The translations under genes were made by a program, and so were the position numbers. The notes below the pieces were generated by a model. That model searched no databases. It saw only the letters and a list, made by a program, of their open reading frames with translations, and had not been told where the DNA came from. A DNA stretch of 64,000 bases from Apibacter raozihei (GTDB lineage: Bacteria; Bacteroidota; Bacteroidia; Flavobacteriales; Weeksellaceae), in assembly GCF_004014855.1 (NCBI RefSeq), contig NZ_CP034930.1, positions 1,116,001 to 1,180,000 on the forward strand, read 5' to 3'. This document shows, one piece after another, positions 8,559 through 17,024 of this stretch (the stretch's first letter is position 1; every line of letters begins with the position of its first letter).

Positions 8559-10802
8559 CTATCGGATAACTGCTATTTTTGTAGTGGCATGCTCACTTCC
8601 GTCAGCATTGCTCATTAGAACTAGATATATACCCGAGGCAACAGGCTTATTATTAAAATTATTCCCATTCCAGGTGGCTACACCCCCCGGAGCTTTGGTT
8701 TCATAGACCAGATTACCAGCAACATCTGTAATTTTTACAAAGGCATCGTGTGCCAGACCTTTGATAGTTATATTTCCTGTATATCCAGGTCTCACAGGAT
8801 TGGGATAGGCTAAAATATCTCCAAATTTATCACCGGTATCAGTAATGTCTCCTCGGTAAGAAACCACTCCTGAAGGAGTTACAAAAAAAACTTCACCGCT
8901 TTTATCAATTTGGATATCTGTAATCATATTAGTTGGAATTGGAGAATTATCAGAATTAAATTTATTTAACAACGTTTTCCCATCTTCTGATAAGTAAAAA
9001 ACCCCAGAAGTTTGAGTACCCACCCATTTTCTGTTGGCAGCATCTACTGCAATACAGTTAACCCTTATGTCTCTCAATACTTCTTCTCCAAGGCCATTTT
9101 GTTCGATGATAACTCGTTCAACATTATAACTTCCGCTTTCTAGAGACGAATACGGATTTCTAAATATTCGTAATCCTACATCCATTCCAATCCATGCTGT
9201 ATTAGAATTATCCAGAGTTACGCAGATAACATTATTACTGGGTAAATTCCCTTTATTTTCCTTATTTTCAATAACATATATCTTGTCGTCACCAGTATTT
9301 AAGGGAGTATTATTATAATTATAGACAACTAAGCCATTTCCCCTTTGTGCAGGAATCCAAACATAACCTTTGTCATCAACATATGGGTTCATAGTGGAGC
9401 TATCGGAATTACTTAAAGCAACAGAAGTAAGATCTATGTAAGCAAACTGATCGTTTTGGGTTTTAAAAATCAACGAATTATGGGGTTTACTACCATTAAG
9501 TGCGTAAGCTTGCAAGGCAATAAGATTCCCCTTGTTATCATAAGCTCCTCCTGTTAATCTTTCATAAAATTTGATCGGAGAATTATTTCTATTAAATATT
9601 ACAGAAAGATTAGCATCAACCATTTTTATAAGGCCATTTAAATAAGAAAATACGTATGTTTCGTTAAGATTAGAAGGGTTGGGAATGACTCGCATAGGAT
9701 ATAATTCCTTGTTCATTTTATCATAAGCAATGTGCTCCCAGATATTTCCGTTAAAATAGTAGTAGCCATACGTATTCGAGATAGGGCGATACAAGTTATC
9801 ATTATTTCTTCCACCCGGTGCAATCCAAATTTTATTATCTAAAAGATTAATGGAATAGGATGAATTATTATATGGGCCATCAGGAGCTATAAATTGATTG
9901 TTTTTTTGAATTCCTTTCAATTGAGTGCCGGCATATATAATTCCATTGGATAAATATCCGGTGTTTAGACTTTCAGAATAGCTTACTGTGTTAGTTTTTA
10001 CAAAATTTTCATTTAATACTGAAATAATCTTGTCTTGAACAATCAATATAGATTTGGATGTAGTAGGGACAATATCTTTGAGATTTGGATAACTACCGAT
10101 AGATTGCCACGAAGTGCCGTTTGAACTTGTGGAAATTAAATTAGTTTTTGTACCGATTATCAAAGAGGAATTAAATTTAGCTATATGAGCATAAGCTGTA
10201 CCTGACGAATAAACATTCCAGGATGCAAAATTAGGTATCAATCCGTTATTTTCATGAGAATAAATACCATAATCCGTTGCAGCATATATCTTATTGTCTA
10301 AAATTGCGGCTTTATTAACCTTATAATAAGTTAAACCGTTTTTAAAATAGCAAGTTTCTCTGAATTCCATTCTTTTAAGATCAAAAACTGAAATACCAAA
10401 ATCTAGTGAAAGCAGAGCATAATCTCCATCTGTATCAATATGATTGATTTGTTTACTCCCCTGATAATTTTGTTCAAAAGGAATATCTACTATCAAATGA
10501 ACTTCTCCATCTTTGACGATATCTAATTTACCATTACTATAACCAATTATAACAGAATTGTTATTGGTATTATAAGTAAATGCATTTACTTTAACCTCAT
10601 GAAGACCACTGACTTTGGATATTTTTTTTAACTCCCCAGAATTCTCATTATAGCTAAATAATCCGTTTTCAGTAGAGCATAGGAGTAAATCATTTGACTT
10701 TTCTATTTTTTTAATATTGAAATATGAAAAATAATCAGTCCATCTGCTGTTTTGAGAAAAACAAAATGCAGAAATAAAAAAAAATAAAAAGAAATTTTTC
10801 AT
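8559..10802 (-). CDS. porZ: Type IX secretion system protein PorZ
   Basis: Surface beta-propeller protein of the T9SS attachment complex (PorU-PorV-PorQ-PorZ), which in Porphyromonas gingivalis binds anionic LPS and presents it to the sortase. A signal peptide (about 1-17) is followed by RWTDYFSYFNIKKIEKSNDLLLCSTENGLF, typical of PorZ. Repeated blades with KVWIG/KWVGT-like motifs run to about residue 650. A C-terminal sorting domain (about 665-747) has YPNPVRPG, VKITDVAGNLV and ASGIYLV. The gap to recO is 12 nt. The role in this organism is inferred from the family. Confidence 0.88.
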   Translation of the reverse strand: MKNFFLFFFISAFCFSQNSRWTDYFSYFNIKKIEKSNDLLLCSTENGLFSYNENSGELKKISKVSGLHEVKVNAFTYNTNNNSVIIGYSNGKLDIVKDGEVHLIVDIPFEQNYQGSKQINHIDTDGDYALLSLDFGISVFDLKRMEFRETCYFKNGLTYYKVNKAAILDNKIYAATDYGIYSHENNGLIPNFASWNVYSSGTAYAHIAKFNSSLIIGTKTNLISTSSNGTSWQSIGSYPNLKDIVPTTSKSILIVQDKIISVLNENFVKTNTVSYSESLNTGYLSNGIIYAGTQLKGIQKNNQFIAPDGPYNNSSYSINLLDNKIWIAPGGRNNDNLYRPISNTYGYYYFNGNIWEHIAYDKMNKELYPMRVIPNPSNLNETYVFSYLNGLIKMVDANLSVIFNRNNSPIKFYERLTGGAYDNKGNLIALQAYALNGSKPHNSLIFKTQNDQFAYIDLTSVALSNSDSSTMNPYVDDKGYVWIPAQRGNGLVVYNYNNTPLNTGDDKIYVIENKENKGNLPSNNVICVTLDNSNTAWIGMDVGLRIFRNPYSSLESGSYNVERVIIEQNGLGEEVLRDIRVNCIAVDAANRKWVGTQTSGVFYLSEDGKTLLNKFNSDNSPIPTNMITDIQIDKSGEVFFVTPSGVVSYRGDITDTGDKFGDILAYPNPVRPGYTGNITIKGLAHDAFVKITDVAGNLVYETKAPGGVATWNGNNFNNKPVASGIYLVLMSNADGSEHATTKIAVIR

Positions 10803-10852
10803 AAAAATTGAAATGGGATGTAAAATAGTTCAATGTAAAGATATTATTTTTT

Positions 10853-11872
10853 TTAAAATAAATATTTAAAACTTAAAGCTCTTTTTTCAATGAAATTCCA
10901 GGATAGAAAACCGTAGATAGATGAAATGAAAATAGTTGCAAACATTAGATTTATAGGACTTATTGAAAATGTACTAAGAATTGATTGTTGAATAAGGAAT
11001 GCAGATAAATAAATACCATAAGATAAATCTCCGAATTTTAATGGGATATATTCTAAAGGCTTTATATACATATTGGCAAATAAAATAATTAAAACAGGAT
11101 AATATACATACTTTAGGTAATCAACTATTTCTTTTGAAATAAAACTGATTAAAATAATAAGGGTTATCAATAAAATGTAAAGTTTAGAATTTATTGTAAC
11201 GGATACATTAAATGTAGCAAATATGCAACCTGCTAAAAAAAATAACGATAAATCAGTAAAATGAAGTTTGATATTAAAATATGAGCTATTGGAACTGGAA
11301 AAATAAAAATATAAAATATAGCTTAAAATATAACTGAAAATCAATATTATCCGGATTAATTTTATATTCATTTTCAAGAAAAAAAGTGGACTTAGCAATA
11401 GATAGAAAAAAAATTCATAACGTAGAGTCCAAAGTGAACCGTTTATTATTTTAGGATAAGGATTGTTTTCAAAAATCCCTTTTATGTCGTATTGAAGTTG
11501 AAAAAGGCTTAAATTAGAGGGAAAATAACTTAGTACCTCAGAATTTTTCCAATAAGGAATTGGTGATGTGTAAAAAAATGGGAGTAATAATAAAGTACAG
11601 ATTAGTATTAAAATCAAACCCGGGAAAATACGTACAATTCGTTTCCATAAGAAAGAAATGACTGAATTACTTCTGATTAAACTTTGTAAAACTAGATATC
11701 CGCTTATCACAAAAAAACCCCTTACTCCCCAATATGAAAGAGATATGGAGTTTATAACTGGGTGTAAAATAGAAGTAGTTTGATTTTCCGGTGTAGATAA
11801 ATCATAGGAATGAGAAATTATTACAAGTACTGCAAAAAGAATCCTAAGAAAATCAAAATTATTTCTATGCAT
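10853..11872 (-). CDS. Acyltransferase 3 family membrane protein
   Basis: Multi-pass inner-membrane acyltransferase (OafA/NolL type) that usually O-acetylates polysaccharides or lipid-linked glycans. The N-terminus holds the family motif FDFLRILFAVLVIISHS with the catalytic-type His. GVRGFFVISGYLV and SLWTLRYEFFFYL are also diagnostic. About ten hydrophobic segments fill the 339 aa. It is encoded upstream of porZ on the same strand (50 nt). A role in modifying the surface glycolipid that PorZ recognises is an attractive but unproven inference; the acceptor is unknown. Confidence 0.85.
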   Translation of the reverse strand: MHRNNFDFLRILFAVLVIISHSYDLSTPENQTTSILHPVINSISLSYWGVRGFFVISGYLVLQSLIRSNSVISFLWKRIVRIFPGLILILICTLLLLPFFYTSPIPYWKNSEVLSYFPSNLSLFQLQYDIKGIFENNPYPKIINGSLWTLRYEFFFYLLLSPLFFLKMNIKLIRIILIFSYILSYILYFYFSSSNSSYFNIKLHFTDLSLFFLAGCIFATFNVSVTINSKLYILLITLIILISFISKEIVDYLKYVYYPVLIILFANMYIKPLEYIPLKFGDLSYGIYLSAFLIQQSILSTFSISPINLMFATIFISSIYGFLSWNFIEKRALSFKYLF

Positions 11873-11976
11873 TTATTGAAATATATTTAATACATGTTTC
11901 ATATATTTTTTTATGAATAACAAAACTACTAAAATTAACTGTGTTAAATAAATGTGTAGAAAAATATTATAATATA

Positions 11977-12023
11977 TTTGTTAAATCAAAAAACTTTTAT
12001 AAATTTGCAACCCTGTTTAGGGT
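11977..12023 (+). promoter_or_regulatory. rplM promoter and 5'-terminal hairpin
   Basis: A full Bacteroidota promoter is present: TTTG at 11977-11980, 19 nt spacer, and TAAATTTG at 12000-12007. The predicted start of transcription (about 12010-12014) coincides with a small hairpin ACCCT-GTTT-AGGGT at 12010-12023, so the mRNA would begin in or just before it. This could be a ribosomal-protein leader or a stabilising 5' cap hairpin. Confidence 0.75.
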
Positions 12024-12055
12024 AATTATATTTTAATAAAGGTAAAAAAATAAAA

Positions 12056-12511
12056 GTGAATACACTAAGTTACAAAACCGTATCAGCTAACAAAGAAACT
12101 GCAAACAAAGAGTGGTTACTTGTAGATGCAGAAGGACAGCAATTAGGTCGTTTAGCTTCTAAGCTAGCTAAAATTTTACGCGGAAAACATAAAACAAATT
12201 TCACGCCTCATGCAGATTGTGGAGATAATGTAGTTGTTATTAATGCAGAAAAAATTGCTTTGTCTGGAAACAAAACAGAGCAAAAAGAGTATATAAGACA
12301 CACGGGTTATCCTGGGGGGCAAAAATTTGCAAGCGTTTCTGATGTAAAAGCTAAAGATCCTAAGAGATTATTGGAATATGCAGTAAGAGGGATGCTTCCT
12401 AAAAATAAACTAGGAAGAAAAGTCCTTAAAAACTTGTATTTATATGAAGGGACAGAGCATGGACAAGATGCTCAGCAGCCAAAAACTTTAGATATTAACG
12501 CTTTCATTTAA
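12056..12511 (+). CDS. rplM: 50S ribosomal protein L13 (uL13)
   Basis: Early-assembly protein of the large subunit. Conserved blocks are WLLVDAEGQQLGRLAS, LRGKHKTNFTPHADCGDNVVVINA, RHTGYPGGQK and VRGMLPKNKLGR. The GTG start is used because the frame has no nearby ATG and the N-terminal MNTLSYKTVSANKET is the flavobacterial form. The length is 151 aa. It is followed after 9 nt by rpsI, the universal pairing. Confidence 0.98.
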   Translation: MNTLSYKTVSANKETANKEWLLVDAEGQQLGRLASKLAKILRGKHKTNFTPHADCGDNVVVINAEKIALSGNKTEQKEYIRHTGYPGGQKFASVSDVKAKDPKRLLEYAVRGMLPKNKLGRKVLKNLYLYEGTEHGQDAQQPKTLDINAFI

Positions 12512-12520
12512 GAAATAATA

Positions 12521-12907
12521 ATGGCAGTTACACACAAAATAGGAAGAAGAAAAACATCTGTAGCAAGAGTTTACCTTTCTGAAGGAAAAGGAGAATTTAC
12601 TATCAATGGAAAAGATTATAAAGTGTATTTCCCTACAGAAGTATTACAATATAAAATTACTCAACCGTTTTTACTAACTGAAACTTTAGGTCAGTATGAC
12701 ATTAAAGTTAATGTTTTCGGAGGAGGAGTTACAGGACAGGCTGAAGCAATCAGACTAGCTGTATCCAGAGCTTTAGTATCTATCAGTGAAGAGAACAAAG
12801 CAGTATTGAAACCAGAAGGGCTTCTTACCAGAGACCCAAGAATGGTAGAAAGAAAGAAATTTGGTCAGAAAAAAGCACGTAAGAGATTCCAGTTCTCTAA
12901 ACGTTAA
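12521..12907 (+). CDS. rpsI: 30S ribosomal protein S9 (uS9)
   Basis: Small-subunit protein whose C-terminal tail reaches the P-site tRNA. Typical blocks are IGRRKTSVARVYL, GQAEAIRLAVSRAL and the basic C-terminus ending KKARKRFQFSKR. Its 128 aa are normal. It is co-transcribed with rplM and closed by a terminator 20 nt downstream. Confidence 0.98.
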   Translation: MAVTHKIGRRKTSVARVYLSEGKGEFTINGKDYKVYFPTEVLQYKITQPFLLTETLGQYDIKVNVFGGGVTGQAEAIRLAVSRALVSISEENKAVLKPEGLLTRDPRMVERKKFGQKKARKRFQFSKR

Positions 12908-12926
12908 TATTTCTGAAATAATAAAG

Positions 12927-12956
12927 ATAACCACTACCCTTGTTAGTGGTTATTTT
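12927..12956 (+). terminator. Terminator of rplM-rpsI
   Basis: A 10 bp perfect stem (ATAACCACTA with TAGTGGTTAT, 7 nt loop) is followed by a short T tract. Confidence 0.88.
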
Positions 12957-12987
12957 ATATTTAGTTTTTTAAAACAATTTAAAATTA

Positions 12988-13063
12988 TAAACTTGCCGTC
13001 TAGTTTAGCATCCAAACTCAAAATACTTTGATGTTGATTGCATGAACAGCGGAACGTAAACTA
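12988..13063 (+). promoter_or_regulatory. rpsB promoter and candidate structured leader
   Basis: A near-consensus -7 box TAAACTTG (12988-12995) places the transcript start near 13002. The leader can fold as a three-way junction. The outer stem pairs 13001-13007 with 13057-13063 (TAGTTTA/TAAACTA). Hairpin 1 is TCAAA-atac-TTTGA (13018-13031) and hairpin 2 is TGTT...AACA (13032-13048). An exclusive alternative pairs AGTTT 13002-13006 with AAACT 13014-13018. The outer stem ends 9 nt before the rpsB ATG, so it could control ribosome access. Feedback by S2 is known in E. coli; here it is an inference. Confidence 0.5.
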
Positions 13064-13072
13064 AAAAAAGAC

Positions 13073-13873
13073 ATGGCAAAAGTTAATGTAAAAGACCTTT
13101 TAAATGCAGGTGTGCATTTTGGGCACCTTACCAGAAAATGGAATCCGCACATGGCTCCGTATATCTTTATGGAGAAAAACGGAATCCATATTATCGATTT
13201 ACACAAAACATCGGTAAAATTAGAAGAAGCATCTAATGCTTTAGAAAAAATTGCTACTTCAGGAAGAAAAGTTCTTTTTGTAGCTACAAAAAAACAAGCA
13301 AAAGATATTGTTGCAAAACATGCGGAATCTGTAAACATGCCTTACATCACTGAAAGATGGCCAGGTGGTATGTTAACTAACTTTGTAACTATCAGAAAAG
13401 CAGTTAAGAAAATGAACTCTATCGACAGAATGAAAAAAGATGGAACTTTCGAAACTCTTTCTAAAAAAGAAAAACTGCAAGTTGATCGTCAAAGAGCTAA
13501 ATTAGAGAAAAATTTAGGTTCTATTGCTGATATGACACGTTTACCATCTGCATTATTTGTTGTAGATATTTTAAGAGAACACATTGCTGTTACAGAGGCT
13601 AAAAAACTTGGAATACCTGTTTTTGCTATCGTAGATACAAACTCTGATCCTTTATTAGTTGATTTCCCTATACCAGGTAATGATGATGCATCAAAATCAA
13701 TCGATTTAATTCTAGAAACTGTCTCTAACTCTATCAAACAAGGGTTAAGCGTTAGAAAAGCTGAAAAAGCTGAAAAATCTAAAGCTAAAGATGATGCTAA
13801 CGATGATGATGATATCTTAGTTGAAGAGGAAGCTGATGTAGTTGTTGATGATAACAACGAGACTGAAGAATAA
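13073..13873 (+). CDS. rpsB: 30S ribosomal protein S2 (uS2)
   Basis: Late-assembly small-subunit protein. Conserved blocks are [56 protein letters not shown] and [12 protein letters not shown]. The last about 40 residues form an acidic, low-complexity tail (Asp/Glu-rich), common in Bacteroidota. ATG 13073 follows a structured leader. tsf follows after 35 nt, the universal arrangement. Confidence 0.98.
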   Translation: MAKVNVKDLLNAGVHFGHLTRKWNPHMAPYIFMEKNGIHIIDLHKTSVKLEEASNALEKIATSGRKVLFVATKKQAKDIVAKHAESVNMPYITERWPGGMLTNFVTIRKAVKKMNSIDRMKKDGTFETLSKKEKLQVDRQRAKLEKNLGSIADMTRLPSALFVVDILREHIAVTEAKKLGIPVFAIVDTNSDPLLVDFPIPGNDDASKSIDLILETVSNSIKQGLSVRKAEKAEKSKAKDDANDDDDILVEEEADVVVDDNNETEE

Positions 13874-13908
13874 AATTTATAAAGTTTAATTAAAATAATC
13901 AAAATAAA

Positions 13909-14727
13909 ATGTCATATTCACCAAAAGCAGCAGATGTAGCAAAACTAAGAAACGTTACAGGAGCTGGAATGATGGACTCAAAAAAAGCTTTAGTAGAAGC
14001 CGAAGGAGATTTCGATAAAGCAATTGATTTATTAAGAAAAAAAGGTCAGAAAGTAGCCGCTAACCGTGCTGATAGAGAAAGTCTTGAAGGTGCTGTAATT
14101 GCTGCTGTAAATTCAGATAATACAAAAGCTGCTATCATTAAATTGAGCTGTGAAACAGATTTTGTTGCCAAAAATGAAGATTTTGTAAAACTAGCAACAG
14201 ACTTTGCAAATCTAGCACTTAACTTCTCATCTAAAGAAGAATTATTGGCAGCAGATTACAACGGTCTTCCAATCAGCGAAAAATTAATTGAACAGACCGG
14301 AGTTATAGGTGAAAAAATTGAAATTGCAGATTTCAAAACTCTTGAAGCCCCATTTGTAGGAGCTTACATACATGCTGGAAATAAAATTGCTTCTGCAGTA
14401 GGTTTATCAAAAGCTTTTGATAATGCTGCTGAAGTAGCTAAAAATATTTCTATGCAGGTTGCAGCTATGAATCCGATAGCTTTAGATGAAACACAAGTGG
14501 ATTCATCAATTATTGAAAAAGAGTTAGAAATAGCTAAAGATCAATTACGTCAGGAAGGAAAACCAGAAGCTATGCTAGAAAATATAGCAAAAGGAAAATT
14601 AAACAAATTCTTTAAAGATAATACTTTAGTAAAACAAGATTACATCATGGGTGAAAAAGTATCTGTTGAAGATTATGTAAAATCAGTTGATTCTGATGTT
14701 AAGATATCAGGATTCATCAGAATATAA
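13909..14727 (+). CDS. tsf: Elongation factor Ts
   Basis: Guanine-nucleotide exchange factor for EF-Tu. The N-terminal UBA-like region has VAKLRNVTGAGMMDSKKALVEAEGDFDKAIDLLRKKG. The dimerisation core includes SCETDFVAKNEDF, which contacts EF-Tu, and VAAMNPIAL. Its 272 aa are normal. Last gene of rpsB-tsf, followed by a strong terminator. Confidence 0.98.
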   Translation: MSYSPKAADVAKLRNVTGAGMMDSKKALVEAEGDFDKAIDLLRKKGQKVAANRADRESLEGAVIAAVNSDNTKAAIIKLSCETDFVAKNEDFVKLATDFANLALNFSSKEELLAADYNGLPISEKLIEQTGVIGEKIEIADFKTLEAPFVGAYIHAGNKIASAVGLSKAFDNAAEVAKNISMQVAAMNPIALDETQVDSSIIEKELEIAKDQLRQEGKPEAMLENIAKGKLNKFFKDNTLVKQDYIMGEKVSVEDYVKSVDSDVKISGFIRI

Positions 14728-14750
14728 AAATATACAAACAAGACATATTT

Positions 14751-14779
14751 TAAAAGCTGCTAATTTCTAGCAGCTTTTA
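14751..14779 (+). terminator. Terminator of rpsB-tsf
   Basis: A 12 bp perfect stem (TAAAAGCTGCTA with TAGCAGCTTTTA, 5 nt loop) lies 24 nt after tsf. Confidence 0.9.
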
Positions 14780-14925
14780 TCATTTTAGAATACTGCCTTT
14801 AATTTCATTTTATACTAAAATTTTATCTTTATATACGAAGATATATATACAGTTGAAATTATTTACCTCAATATAAAGTAATAGATTAATTTATAACTCT
14901 GTTTTTCAATAACTTTTCTAATCAC

Positions 14926-15069
14926 ATGAAATTCAATGCTCGTAAGAGTATTTCTGTTTATTATATTTAGGCTTTAGTAATTGTCATTTTGGGAGTGATA
15001 ATCAGCATATTGCTATTGCTAAAATCAAGGAAAACTAATACTAATACTACGGCATCTACAATTACATAA
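14926..15069 (+). pseudogene. Remnant of small single-span membrane protein (in-frame TAG)
   Basis: Reading from ATG 14926 gives MKFNARKSISVYYI, then an amber stop at codon 15, then ALVIVILGVIISILLLLKSR and a polar Thr/Asn tail ending at TAA. Across the stop it makes one 47-residue protein with a basic N-terminus, one perfect transmembrane segment and a polar tail, so a single nonsense mutation in a former small membrane protein is the simplest reading. I do not recognise the family. A chance open frame is possible. Confidence 0.4.
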
Positions 15070-15468
15070 AACTATATTACCGTAATGTCTCTATCTGCGA
15101 TAATAAATTTTACAGAGAACCTTTGAACTTAGCATATTTCTTTTTTAAACTTAAAAACTGCTAAAAAATGTAAAAAATGATCTATTTCTTTGCTTACACA
15201 AAATAGATATAATCTTTTATCAATTAAACATTATATATACCTAAGAAATAAAAATAATAGTAACATGATTTTCATGTTTAGTATTGCTAGTTTAAGGCCA
15301 ATTTTTTAGTGTTAAGGAAAGAATATGTATATATAACTTATTTTCGGATAAAACTGGGTAAATTGAAAGATATATGAGTCTTTTTATTTAGCATTAATTT
15401 GGTTCATCTAAGAACCATCTGAAAACATTCAAAAAAGGAATCGCTTAAAATGAAGAAGTTCATTAATT

Positions 15469-15663
15469 AAGATCATAGTTAATTACTGTGGATGATTTTT
15501 ACGGAGTATCGGATTGTATACAGTAGAAGTTATAAAAATACAGAAAAGTCCATCAGGACATAATATACGGAAAGATTTACTATTATAGCCTGGCTTGATT
15601 AGTAGGATTAAAGAATATATTCTTACAGCTAAATTAGAAAATATGATAAGATATCTACAGTAA
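15469..15663 (+). pseudogene. Possible gene remnant with two in-frame stops
   Basis: One frame over 65 codons has only two stops and protein-like composition between them, for example FLRSIGLYTVEVIKIQKSPS and PGLISRIKEYILTAKLENMI. No start codon or homologue is recognised. It may be a decayed gene or chance. Confidence 0.25.
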
Positions 15664-15821
15664 TTAATAAATCATTAGGATTAAAAAAACTGTTACTTTA
15701 AAGGATAAAAAACATTTACGTTTTATAAACGGACATATAAGTTTTAACACTAATACTAAATGCTGTTAAAATAATAATTAGTGGGTTAATGAAAGATTTT
15801 ATATTTTTCTTTAAAATGATT

Positions 15822-16670
15822 TTACCAACCGCTTACAAGTAAATTCCTGGCTGCTTTTTCACTACATTTCTGATATTTAGAATATGCAAGAACTGCTCTC
15901 ATCCTTATTTTTTCGTTAGATTCCTGATTAATATAACCAGTTAAAGCGTCATGTAAAGTATAAGCCTCCGGAGCCATCAGATGTGAAGTCCACAGTATTG
16001 GATTAATTTTTGAATTTTTCAAATAAGGAGAAAAATATTTTTTACTGAAGCAAGCGATTACAATAATATCTCTTGTTTTTTCATCGTTATTTTTAAAAGA
16101 ATCAGATAGTTGAAAATCCATAAGTCCATCATGTCCAATGTAAGATATAAGAGATGAATTTCCATAAATTCCAATAGTTGAATTGTTAATTGTGAGAGTA
16201 TCATTCAAATTTCCAGCACTACTATATAAAAAATCCTTGGTACAATCTTTAATATATTTACCATTATAATCATCAGCCACCAGATAATACTCTTTATTCT
16301 TGGTATGTTGAAAAATTAATCGTTCCATCTTTATAGAATCAATCTTTTTCGATTTTAGTAAGACCCACTCTTTACTTTTTTTAAAGAAAGTACGAATTCC
16401 ATATCCGGCACCCCAATATAGATTTAGATCCGGATTTTGTCCATTTCCTATTTTTGGAGGAACAGGAACTATACCCTGATATTTGTTATCACATAAAGCA
16501 ACTAAAACATGAATAGTCTTAGTATTACTATCAAATACAGATATATTTTTTAATTTCTTTTCTTGTTTTTTAGAGTCAATAGTAAGTTTTTGTATATTTT
16601 CAGACTTAGAAGAACAGCTTAAAAAAATAAAGCTGAGAATAGAAAACAGAAAAGTAATATTCCCTTTCAT
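15822..16670 (-). CDS. Lipoprotein with possible caspase-like (clan CD) His/Cys dyad
   Basis: Function unknown. The signal peptide ends in a lipobox FLSC with C19. The mature protein starts beta-rich (HVLVALCDNKYQGIV, then NLYWGAGYGIRTFF). It then shows two hydrophobic strands each ending in a catalytic-type residue: ISYIGHDG (His180) and IIVIACFS (Cys207). That order and pattern (strand-His-x-Gly, strand-Ala-Cys) is the hallmark of clan CD cysteine peptidases such as caspases, gingipains and clostripain. A helical C-terminal part follows, with MAPEAYTLHDAL. The 282 aa look complete. No acidic surface-export signal follows C19. It is monocistronic, next to a decayed region. Peptidase activity is an inference. 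Confidence 0.7.
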   Translation of the reverse strand: MKGNITFLFSILSFIFLSCSSKSENIQKLTIDSKKQEKKLKNISVFDSNTKTIHVLVALCDNKYQGIVPVPPKIGNGQNPDLNLYWGAGYGIRTFFKKSKEWVLLKSKKIDSIKMERLIFQHTKNKEYYLVADDYNGKYIKDCTKDFLYSSAGNLNDTLTINNSTIGIYGNSSLISYIGHDGLMDFQLSDSFKNNDEKTRDIIVIACFSKKYFSPYLKNSKINPILWTSHLMAPEAYTLHDALTGYINQESNEKIRMRAVLAYSKYQKCSEKAARNLLVSGW

Positions 16671-17024
16671 AAGAAGTAAAATTTTTATTGATATAAATAT
16701 ACAAACTAATATGTTTTGGCTAAGAATAGTTTATTAAGGATGAAATAAATTTAAATTATAAACTCAACAATACGGAAGATAGAAAAATATCTGGTTAAGA
16801 TTATATAAAATCGATTAATTCATACGTTGTAATTTTGAGTTTAATTAAAATACACAGCACTGAAGTTTGAAAGTGGCTAATAAAATCTGAAATTTTAGTA
16901 GCTTTTTTAGTTATATTAACATAGTAAATAATATCTAAGGTTATAAGATAAAAATAAATATTGTTTTGAGAAATTTTTATTTAATAGTTTTCCTTATTTC
17001 ATAATAAAACTGTATGTTCACAAT
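16671..17024. other. Gap upstream of AraC gene with orphan -7 box and terminator
   Basis: AT-rich 354 nt between the divergent lipoprotein and AraC genes. It contains a consensus -7 box and an intrinsic terminator on the plus strand that belong to neither gene (annotated separately as a possible small RNA). Nothing else is recognisable. Confidence 0.6.
16844..16908 (+). ncRNA. Candidate small RNA upstream of AraC gene
   Basis: A perfect -7 box TAATTTTG (16830-16837) predicts a start near 16844. An intrinsic terminator follows at 16876-16908: GCTA/TAGC plus TAAAAT/ATTTTA stem with one mismatch, 5 nt loop, six T. No gene upstream on this strand needs it. The predicted transcript is about 65 nt. 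No clear -33 element is seen. Confidence 0.35.

Larger units (their letters stand above)
14780..15821. other. About 1 kb without an intact gene, decayed sequence
   Basis: No reading frame of gene length survives on either strand. Two interrupted frames on the plus strand look like remnants (14926-15069 and 15469-15663). A short isolated hairpin TGGTTC-atctaa-GAACCA lies at 15400-15417 without a T tract. The rest is AT-rich with nothing recognisable. The stretch separates the ribosomal block from the accessory genes and is probably a deletion or decay scar. Confidence 0.6.

Noticed and set aside
13018-13338. Minus-strand frame across the rpsB start
   Set aside because: Shadow of rpsB and its leader in another frame; no family features.
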